A DNA stretch of 9,983 bases, taken from the NCBI GenBank assembly GCA_017380975.1, contig JAFOCX010000026.1, positions 1 through 9,983 of the forward strand, in the 5' to 3' direction. Positions 1-5,319 of this stretch are shown one piece after another. A program made the translations under genes and the position numbers. The DNA comes from Lachnospiraceae bacterium (lineage in GTDB: Bacteria; Bacillota; Clostridia; Lachnospirales; Lachnospiraceae). The notes under the pieces were generated by a model. It saw only the letters and a list, made by a program, of their open reading frames with translations. It had not been told where the DNA came from and did not search any database. Every line of letters starts with the position of its first letter. Within the stretch, counting starts at the first letter, position 1.

Positions 1-951
1 GAGCAGTACATGCGCATCATGCTGGGTGGTTTTCCGCTGGTCATGCTCTACAATTTCGGTGCGGCAGTGCTCCGCGCCGTGGGCGACAGCAAAACACCGT
101 TAAAGGCGATGATCATTGCTTCTGTTACGAATATTGTGCTGGACTGTGTGGCGGTATTTGTTTTGAAATGGGGAATCGCAGGTGCAGCGGCAGCGACGAT
201 CTTTTCTCAGGGCGTATCCGGTACCATTTGCTTTTCAAAGATTCGCAGAACGGAGGCGCTTCGTTTTGGAAGAAAAGATATGAAGTCCAATGGCGCTTCG
301 TGCAAGACACTGCTGGGGCTCGGTGCTCCGATCGCGGCAAAAAATACGATCGTTTCCATCGGCGGTATGGCGATCCAGACCATTGTCAATGGTTTTGGAA
401 TGAGCTTTATCGCAGGATTTACAGCGTCCAACAAGTTATACGGTCTCCTGGAGATCGCGACATTGTCCTACAGCTTCGCAGTTACAACGTATGTGGGCCA
501 GAATTTCGGTGCAGGAAAATATGATCGTATTAAGAGTGGTATGAAAGCAGCGACCTTATTGTCGATCGCAACATCCTTGGTGATCATGGTATTGTTGATC
601 GTATTTGGACGACCGTTGACGATGTTGTTCATTTCAGCGGATTCAGCAGAGATGATGAAAGCTGCAGGTGATGCGGCGTATCTGTATCTTGTATACATGG
701 CGGTATTTTTACCGGTTCTTTATATGCTATATGCATACCAGGCAGCGTTAAATGGCACGGGAAATACCATGGCTTCCGTAGTTTCCGGCGTGATCCAGCT
801 GTTTCTTCGTGTGGGAATCTCGATCATTGTCGGTTTAACCGGATATGAAAACGGTATTTTTATTGCAGAGGTGTCTGCATGGTGCGGCGGAGCCTTGTAT
901 ATGGTCTTAAAGTATTATAAGAGTGTGCATAAGGCAATTCTTATTTCTTAA
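1..951 (+). CDS. MATE family multidrug/sodium efflux transporter, 5' end missing
   Basis: This is an inner-membrane antiporter that would export drugs or other small molecules in exchange for Na+ or H+. The reading frame is open from base 1, so the gene starts upstream of the window. The visible 316 residues are about the last 70% of a family that normally runs near 450 residues with 12 membrane helices. The stretch near the start, AAVLRAVGDSKTPLKA, matches the MATE signature around helices 4 and 5 (LRxxGDxxxP). It is followed by repeated hydrophobic segments and a second-half ALNGTGNT motif, the equivalent of the signature in the other six-helix repeat. The protein ends with a short basic cytoplasmic tail. 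In-frame ATGs at 10 and 19 lie inside the conserved domain and are not real starts. The substrate cannot be told from sequence. No clear terminator follows before the next promoter. Confidence 0.93.
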   Translation, partial: EQYMRIMLGGFPLVMLYNFGAAVLRAVGDSKTPLKAMIIASVTNIVLDCVAVFVLKWGIAGAAAATIFSQGVSGTICFSKIRRTEALRFGRKDMKSNGASCKTLLGLGAPIAAKNTIVSIGGMAIQTIVNGFGMSFIAGFTASNKLYGLLEIATLSYSFAVTTYVGQNFGAGKYDRIKSGMKAATLLSIATSLVIMVLLIVFGRPLTMLFISADSAEMMKAAGDAAYLYLVYMAVFLPVLYMLYAYQAALNGTGNTMASVVSGVIQLFLRVGISIIVGLTGYENGIFIAEVSAWCGGALYMVLKYYKSVHKAILIS

Positions 952-979
952 GATTCTTTCTTGCGTTAATGAAATAAAG

Positions 980-1008
980 TTGAAAAATGTGTGGTATCAT
1001 GGTATGAT
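980..1008 (+). promoter_or_regulatory. Sigma-A type promoter for the dut-permease-lipoprotein-hflX set
   Basis: A -35 element TTGAAA (980-985) is separated by exactly 17 bases from a -10 element TATGAT (1003-1008). The TG at 1000-1001 makes it an extended -10. The predicted start of transcription is near 1015, which gives dut a leader of about 25 bases. This is the only good promoter I see before hflX ends. Confidence 0.75.
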
Positions 1009-1039
1009 TATCAGAGCATGATAAGAAAAGAGGGACCTG

Positions 1040-1474
1040 ATGAAGACGATTAAAATTAAATATCACAGTGATAAAATTGATAAGCTCACATATATTGACG
1101 GAAAGTCCGACTGGATCGATCTGAGAGCAGCAGAGGAAGTGGAATTCAAAGCCGGAGAGTTCAAACTGGTGAATCTGGGCATTTCCATGAAGCTTCCGGA
1201 GGGTTACGAGGCGCACATTGCACCGAGAAGCTCCACATTTAAGAATTACGGTCTGCTTCAGGTTAATTCTGTCGGCGTTGTTGACAATACTTACTGTGGT
1301 GATGAGGATATCTGGCGCTGGCCGGTATACGCCACAAGAGATACGGTGATCCATGTGAATGACCGTGTGTGCCAGTTCCGTATTATGGAAAATCAGCCGA
1401 AACTGGTATTTGAAGAGACTGAGCATTTAAGCGATGTTGCCCGTGGCGGTTTTGGTTCTACAGGTGTAAAATAA
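1040..1474 (+). CDS. dut: dUTP diphosphatase (trimeric dUTPase family)
   Basis: It hydrolyses dUTP to dUMP and pyrophosphate in the cytoplasm, keeping uracil out of DNA and supplying dUMP for dTMP synthesis. All five motifs of the trimeric dUTPase fold are visible in 144 residues, the normal length. Motif 1 is IDLRAAE (26-32), motif 2 PRSST (62-66) and motif 3 GVVDNTYCG (79-87) with the catalytic Asp82 and base-stacking Tyr85. Motif 4 is DRVCQFRI (108-115) and the P-loop-like motif 5 is RGGFGSTG (135-142). Motif 3 departs from the common GVIDSDYRG form, with Cys86 where Arg is usual, and is followed by a Trp-rich DIWRWP stretch. The ATG at 1040 follows an AGAGGGA ribosome site at suitable distance. 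A related dCTP deaminase is less likely because motifs 3 and 5 fit dUTPase. It is the first gene of the run that continues into the permease. Confidence 0.93.
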   Translation: MKTIKIKYHSDKIDKLTYIDGKSDWIDLRAAEEVEFKAGEFKLVNLGISMKLPEGYEAHIAPRSSTFKNYGLLQVNSVGVVDNTYCGDEDIWRWPVYATRDTVIHVNDRVCQFRIMENQPKLVFEETEHLSDVARGGFGSTGVK

Positions 1475-1485
1475 TCATAAAACAC

Positions 1486-1494
1486 GAAAGGAAG
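1486..1494 (+). promoter_or_regulatory. Ribosome binding site that fixes the permease start
   Basis: The purine tract GAAAGGAAG sits about 8 bases before the ATG at 1503 but only 2 bases before the in-frame TTG at 1497. This spacing favours the ATG as the start codon. Confidence 0.6.
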
Positions 1495-1502
1495 ACTTGA
1501 GT

Positions 1503-2885
1503 ATGGAGAACAAGCTAGAACGTAAGTATGGACTATTTACAGCAATTTGCATGGTTGTAGGAATTGTAATCGGTTCCGGTGTATTCTTTAAGGCACAGGC
1601 GATTCTTACAAAGACAGGCGGAGATATGCCTCTGGCGATCTTAGCGTGGCTGATCGGCGGTGCGATCATGCTGGTGTGTCTGATCACGTTTTCCTTTATG
1701 AGCCAGAAATATGAACGTGTAAACGGTATGGTAGACTATGCGGAAGCGACCGTTGGTCCGCGTTACGGTTACTACATGGGATGGTTTATCGCAACCATCT
1801 ATTTCCCGAGTATGACAGCTGCTCTTGCGTGGCTGACAGCGCGTTATACATTAGAGTTTATCGTTTCTGTAAATCCGGATTTTAAGATGATCATTCCGGC
1901 AGCAGAGGGCGGCTGTGTGATCGGTCCGGAGTGTATGGCACTGACATTGTTTGTTCTGTGTGCTGTATATGCGCTGAATGTACTTTCTCCGAAGAAAGGC
2001 GGAAAACTGCAGACTTCCACAACGATCATTAAAATGATCCCGCTGACTCTCATGGCAGTGGTTGGTATGGTATACGGTCTTGCATCCGGACAGCTGCAGG
2101 AAAATATGACAACAACGGCTGAGGTTGCGTCTGTGTCTTCCAATCCGCTGTTTGCATCCGTTTGTGCGACTGCATTTGCGTACGAAGGCTGGATCATCGC
2201 GACTTCCATCAACTCGGAGATTAAAGATTCGAAAAAGAATCTCCCGAAAGCATTGGTGATCGGTGGTTTCATTATCATTGCGGTTTATATCTTCTATTAT
2301 ATTGGTGTTGCAGGCGGTGCATCAAACCAGGATCTGATCGATAAAGGTGCGACAATCGCATTTACGAATATTTTCGGCAGCGTATTAGGTAATATTCTGA
2401 ATCTGTTTATTGCAATTTCCTGCCTTGGTACAGCCAATGGTCTGATGATGGGCTGCAGCCGCTGTATGTATTCTATTGCAAACCGTGGTGAAGGTCCGGA
2501 TCCGGAGATGTTTGGTCAGGTTGACAAGAGAACGAATATGCCGGGCAACTCCGCAGTATTTGCTCTGCTTGTTACATCTGCATGGTTCCTGTATTTCTAC
2601 CTGTCCAACCTGGCAGGTACATGGAGCGGTCCGTTTGTATTTGACCCGACAGAGCTTCCGATCATTTCTGTTTATCTGATGTACATCCCGATCTTTATTC
2701 AGTGGATGCGCAAAGAAACAGAAGAAGGCGTTCTGCGCCGATATATTTTCCCGATCATGGCGATCGCAGGAAGTGCATTTATGGTTCTTGCTTCGATCAT
2801 CAGCCATCGAATCGGATGTCTGTGGTATGCGATCGTGTTTGCAGTGATCATGGTGATCGGTGCGAAGTTTGAGAGATCAAAATAG
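1503..2885 (+). CDS. APC superfamily amino acid permease (SteT/LAT-like)
   Basis: This is a cytoplasmic-membrane amino acid transporter of the amino acid-polyamine-organocation superfamily, 460 residues with about 12 hydrophobic segments. The helix 1 substrate-binding kink is clear: VVGIVIGSGVFFKA, with GSG at 24-26. The helix 6 motif FAYEGW (225-230) is followed by the typical cytoplasmic loop SEIKDSKKNLPKAL (238-251). These features resemble the serine/threonine exchanger SteT and the LAT-type branch, so neutral amino acid uptake or exchange is likely, but the substrate is not proven. Cys138 and Cys144 lie in a predicted extracytoplasmic loop. The start at 1503 is chosen over a TTG at 1497 on ribosome-site spacing. 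It lies 28 bases after dut and 13 bases before the lipoprotein, which suggests joint transcription. Confidence 0.9.
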   Translation: MENKLERKYGLFTAICMVVGIVIGSGVFFKAQAILTKTGGDMPLAILAWLIGGAIMLVCLITFSFMSQKYERVNGMVDYAEATVGPRYGYYMGWFIATIYFPSMTAALAWLTARYTLEFIVSVNPDFKMIIPAAEGGCVIGPECMALTLFVLCAVYALNVLSPKKGGKLQTSTTIIKMIPLTLMAVVGMVYGLASGQLQENMTTTAEVASVSSNPLFASVCATAFAYEGWIIATSINSEIKDSKKNLPKALVIGGFIIIAVYIFYYIGVAGGASNQDLIDKGATIAFTNIFGSVLGNILNLFIAISCLGTANGLMMGCSRCMYSIANRGEGPDPEMFGQVDKRTNMPGNSAVFALLVTSAWFLYFYLSNLAGTWSGPFVFDPTELPIISVYLMYIPIFIQWMRKETEEGVLRRYIFPIMAIAGSAFMVLASIISHRIGCLWYAIVFAVIMVIGAKFERSK

Positions 2886-2898
2886 AAAGAGAATGTGG

Positions 2899-3693
2899 AT
2901 GAAAAGATTTAAGAGAAACAATTGGAGAGCAAGAAGCACGGGCCGTCTGGCTGCGGTGCTTCTTGCATCCGTGCTTTTAACCGCCTGTGGAGGCGTGACA
3001 GAGGAGATGCTCGCAGCACGTGAGTCTGCGATCGCCAAGATGGAACAGGGTGATTATGAGGAGGCTGTGGCGGTATTTAATGATCTGGTCGAAGAGGCAA
3101 AGAAAGTAACCGAGTTCGAACTGGATGTGTTAAAATACCGTGCAGAGGCAGAGTTCTTATTGGAGGACTATGAAGCTGCGGTACATACATACCGGACACT
3201 GATAGAGGTTGACAAAGCGCTTCCGGAGTATTATTATTTTGCTGCGATTGCGATGGCAAGAGACGGACAATTGGAAGAGGCGCTTTCCTTGTTGACGAGT
3301 GGCAAGGAACTGGATAAAAAGTCGGAGGCAGCAGGATTTTTCGAAGCGACCATGGCGCTGGCGGAAGGATATGAGGCCGGCGGACAGGCGGAAGCTGCGA
3401 GAGATGTTTATCAGGAGCTGATCGACGGCGGTCATGGAAGTACAGCGATCTACAATCGTCTGATGCTCATGGCAATGAACGCCGGAGATTATGAGGAAGC
3501 ACTCAAGACGGCAGCGAAAGGACTGATCCTGACGGACGGTCTTGCGATGCAGGAGCTGAAGTTCAATGAGGCGGTGTGCTATGAGTATTTAGGTGATTTC
3601 TCGAAGGCGCTGGAGTTATTCCGTGCTTATGCAGCGGAATACGGAACTGATGAACGGGTGGCGCATGAGATCGCATTTCTTGAGACAAGATAG
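2899..3693 (+). CDS. TPR-repeat lipoprotein, function unknown
   Basis: The product is a 264-residue exported lipoprotein made mostly of tetratricopeptide repeats. The N-terminus is strongly basic (about residues 2-16), then comes a hydrophobic stretch (17-27) and a textbook lipobox LTAC with the lipidated Cys at 30, so it should be anchored on the outer face of the membrane. At least four or five TPR-like helical pairs follow. The clearest are around 43-76 (QGDYEEAVAVF), 112-140 (DGQLEEALSLL), 183-213 (AGDYEEALKTA) and 219-250 (LGDFSKALELF). Such repeats mediate protein contacts; no enzymatic domain is visible. The ATG at 2899 is chosen because a GAAAGAGA tract ends about 6 bases before it. 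An ATG at 2893 and a GTG at 2860 are in frame, the latter overlapping the permease. It sits 13 bases after the permease and 40 before hflX. A role in envelope assembly or in scaffolding is only a guess. Confidence 0.82.
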   Translation: MKRFKRNNWRARSTGRLAAVLLASVLLTACGGVTEEMLAARESAIAKMEQGDYEEAVAVFNDLVEEAKKVTEFELDVLKYRAEAEFLLEDYEAAVHTYRTLIEVDKALPEYYYFAAIAMARDGQLEEALSLLTSGKELDKKSEAAGFFEATMALAEGYEAGGQAEAARDVYQELIDGGHGSTAIYNRLMLMAMNAGDYEEALKTAAKGLILTDGLAMQELKFNEAVCYEYLGDFSKALELFRAYAAEYGTDERVAHEIAFLETR

Positions 3694-3733
3694 AGACAAA
3701 GTATTTTAGTGAATAGTAAGGAAATAGAATTCT

Positions 3734-4984
3734 ATGGCAGAAATGATTGAGTTAAAAGAGCAGGAAGAGCGTGTCATTCTGGTAGCGGTAAGCACGGATG
3801 ATAATGATGATACGGTCAATTCCGTACAGGAGCTTTCTGAATTGGTATCCACGGCCGGTGCTGTGACCGTTGGTACTGTGATCCAGAATCGTGAAAATAT
3901 CCACCCGGGCACTTATGTGGGTAAAGGTAAGATCGAAGAGATCCGAGAGATGGCGTGGGAGCGTGAGGCGACCGGTATTGTGTGTGATGATGAATTGTCT
4001 CCGGCGCAGCTTCGCAACCTGGAAGATGCCCTGCAGATGAAGGTAATGGACCGTACTATGGTCATTCTGGATATTTTCGCATCCAGAGCACGTACCAGAG
4101 AAGGTAAGATCCAGGTCGAGCTGGCTCAGTTAAGATACCGTGCAGCGCGTCTGATCGGTCTTCGCAACTCCCTGTCCCGTCTGGGCGGCGGTATCGGTAC
4201 CAGAGGTCCGGGTGAGAAAAAGCTTGAGATCGACCGTCGACTGATCCACGACCGTATCAGTGTTCTGAAGGCAGAGCTGGAGGACGTGAAGCGTCATCGT
4301 GAGGTGCAGAGAAAGCAGCGTGAGGGCAGCGGTACACTGACTCTTGCGATCGTAGGTTATACAAACGCAGGCAAATCTACATTATTAAATAAACTGACAC
4401 AGGCAGGTATTCTGGCGGAGGATAAACTGTTCGCCACACTGGATCCGACAACGCGTGCATTAACACTTCCGGGCGGCGAGAAGGTGCTTCTTACAGATAC
4501 CGTTGGATTTATCCGCAAGCTCCCGCATCATTTGATCGATGCGTTCAAGAGTACGCTGGAAGAGGCCAAATACAGCGATGTGATCCTTCATGTAGTGGAC
4601 TGTTCCAACCCGCAGATGGACATGCAGATGCATGTGGTGTACGAGACTCTGCGTCAGCTGGAAGTGCAGGGCAAGGATATCGTGACAGTCTTCAATAAGA
4701 TCGACCGTATGGATGCAGACGTGACCTGTCGTGACCCGAAAGCAGACTTCCGTGTGAAAATCTCTGCGAAGACAGGAGAGGGTCTGGATGAGCTTTTAGA
4801 GACCATTGAAAACATTTTACGCAGCCGCAGGATCTATCTGGAGAAGATCTTCGGATATGCGGAGGCAGGCAAGATCCAGAAGATCCGAGCAAAAGGACAG
4901 CTTCTTTCTGAGGAATATACAGACGAAGGAATCCATGTAAAAGCCTATGTTCCGGCAGAGCTTTTTGAGGAATTTTATCGTTAA
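3734..4984 (+). CDS. hflX: GTPase HflX (ribosome rescue/splitting factor)
   Basis: HflX is a cytoplasmic translational GTPase that binds the 50S subunit and splits stalled or stress-damaged ribosomes. The 416-residue product shows the full family architecture. An N-terminal HflX domain (about 15-180) carries the signatures GTYVGKGK (59-66) and GGGIGTRGPGE (151-161). A basic helical linker leads to the G domain. G1 is GYTNAGKS (208-215), the switch region has ATLDPTTR (234-241), G3 is DTVGF (255-259), G4 is NKID (321-324) and G5 is SAK (344-346). A C-terminal domain ends in EEFYR. All nucleotide-binding residues appear intact. The ATG at 3734 follows an AAGGAAA site about 9 bases upstream. It is the last gene of the run starting at dut. 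Only a weak hairpin with a T-rich tail follows. Confidence 0.96.
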   Translation: MAEMIELKEQEERVILVAVSTDDNDDTVNSVQELSELVSTAGAVTVGTVIQNRENIHPGTYVGKGKIEEIREMAWEREATGIVCDDELSPAQLRNLEDALQMKVMDRTMVILDIFASRARTREGKIQVELAQLRYRAARLIGLRNSLSRLGGGIGTRGPGEKKLEIDRRLIHDRISVLKAELEDVKRHREVQRKQREGSGTLTLAIVGYTNAGKSTLLNKLTQAGILAEDKLFATLDPTTRALTLPGGEKVLLTDTVGFIRKLPHHLIDAFKSTLEEAKYSDVILHVVDCSNPQMDMQMHVVYETLRQLEVQGKDIVTVFNKIDRMDADVTCRDPKADFRVKISAKTGEGLDELLETIENILRSRRIYLEKIFGYAEAGKIQKIRAKGQLLSEEYTDEGIHVKAYVPAELFEEFYR

Positions 4985-5043
4985 TTTTTCATCGAAAGCA
5001 GAAGCATATCTTGGGGAAAAAGTCAAGTGATTTATTTTTTAAA

Positions 5044-5059
5044 ACACAAGATATTGTGA
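5044..5059. promoter_or_regulatory. Distal NrdR-like box
   Basis: ACACAAGATATTGTGA has the perfect palindrome arms CACAA and TTGTG, and matches the described NrdR box consensus (acaCwAtATaTwGtgt) at about 14 of 16 positions by eye. It directly abuts the -35 element of the upstream candidate promoter. NrdR is the ATP-cone repressor of ribonucleotide reductase genes; its gene is not in this window. Confidence 0.5.
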
Positions 5060-5088
5060 TGGACAAACGATGGAATGTTTGATAGAAT
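5060..5088 (+). promoter_or_regulatory. Candidate distal nrdD promoter (P1)
   Basis: TGGACA (5060-5065) and TAGAAT (5083-5088) each differ from consensus by one base and are 17 bases apart. Transcription would start near 5095, giving a leader of roughly 225 bases that includes every downstream hairpin. It is weaker by sequence than the proximal promoter. Confidence 0.4.
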
Positions 5089-5099
5089 GAAGTTCCCAG

Positions 5100-5122
5100 C
5101 CACAATATGCGTCATATCGTGG
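5100..5122. repeat. Inverted repeat in the nrdD upstream region
   Basis: The arms CCACAATATG (5100-5109) and CATATCGTGG (5113-5122) pair at 9 of 10 positions around a 3-base spacer. The left arm contains the same CACAATAT core as the NrdR boxes but lacks the box's central spacing. It would form a hairpin at the 5' end of a P1 transcript, or serve as a protein-binding palindrome. Confidence 0.5.
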
Positions 5123-5191
5123 GAAATAGGGCATAAAATCCTTTTATACACACAAGATAAACATTATTTTTAGACAATATATGTAAAGTAA

Positions 5192-5237
5192 ACACAATAT
5201 CTAGTTCTCGAAAAAAAGATGAAACTAGATATTGTGT
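5192..5237. promoter_or_regulatory. Pair of NrdR boxes in inverted orientation
   Basis: The box ACACAATATCTAGTTC (5192-5207) and its inverted copy AAACTAGATATTGTGT (5222-5237) both match the NrdR consensus at about 13-14 of 16 positions. Their centres are 30 bases apart, close to three DNA turns and to the paired arrangement known for NrdR operators. The right box covers the -35 element of the proximal nrdD promoter, so bound repressor should block RNA polymerase. The pair also forms a 17-base-pair inverted repeat (5190-5206 with 5223-5239) followed by seven Ts, so a read-through transcript could fold into a weak AT-rich terminator. Confidence 0.72.
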
Positions 5238-5260
5238 TTTTTTATCCCCTTTGCTATAAT
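5232..5260 (+). promoter_or_regulatory. Proximal nrdD promoter (P2)
   Basis: TTGTGT (5232-5237) lies 17 bases from a perfect TATAAT (5255-5260). The TG at 5252-5253 provides an extended -10. Predicted transcription start is near the A at 5268, giving a leader of about 52 bases. The -35 lies inside the right NrdR box. Confidence 0.75.
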
Positions 5261-5270
5261 AGGATTTACC

Positions 5271-5291
5271 ACGCCAAAGGTGGCGTTTTTT
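5271..5291 (+). terminator. Hairpin with U-run at the start of the nrdD leader
   Basis: ACGCCA (5271-5276) and TGGCGT (5281-5286) form a perfect 6-base-pair stem with an AAGG loop, followed by a run of T ending at 5291. It looks like a compact intrinsic terminator. It begins only about 4 bases after the predicted P2 start, too close for normal termination of a P2 transcript. It could instead stop transcripts arriving from hflX or P1, or protect the 5' end of the mRNA. Confidence 0.5.
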
Positions 5292-5303
5292 GTACGAGTT
5301 TAG

Positions 5304-5312
5304 AAAGAGGGG
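5304..5312 (+). promoter_or_regulatory. Ribosome binding site of nrdD
   Basis: AAAGAGGGG lies 7 bases before the ATG at 5320 and only 1 base before the in-frame ATG at 5314. The spacing favours 5320, which also gives the usual NrdD N-terminus (MIQVIKRDG). Confidence 0.65.
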
Positions 5313-5319
5313 TATGGGA

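Larger units (their letters stand above)
4985..5319 (+). promoter_or_regulatory. Complex regulatory region upstream of nrdD
   Basis: This 335-base gap has no coding potential I can support. From left to right it holds several elements. First is a weak hflX-distal hairpin with a T-rich tail (5010-5040), CTTG pairing with CAAG. Then comes an NrdR-like palindrome with a candidate promoter, followed by a 10-base-pair inverted repeat. A direct repeat of ACACAAGATA (5044 and 5150) and a degenerate AGACAATATATG element (5172) come next. The right end has two inverted NrdR boxes, a strong promoter and a GC-rich hairpin with a T-run. The core CACAA(G/T)AT or its complement occurs six times between 5044 and 5237. 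The individual elements are listed separately. Confidence 0.6.

Noticed and set aside
952..979. Possible terminator after the MATE gene
   Set aside because: Only a 4-base TTTC/GAAA pairing can be drawn and no T-run follows.
1844..2278. 144-codon minus-strand frame inside the permease gene
   Set aside because: It is antisense to helices 4-7 of a clear transporter and has no ribosome site or domain signature.
5095..5290. Riboswitch in the nrdD leader
   Set aside because: The hairpins are simple and AT-rich and the conserved core motifs of cobalamin, purine, preQ1 or similar riboswitches are not visible; NrdR operators explain most of the symmetry.
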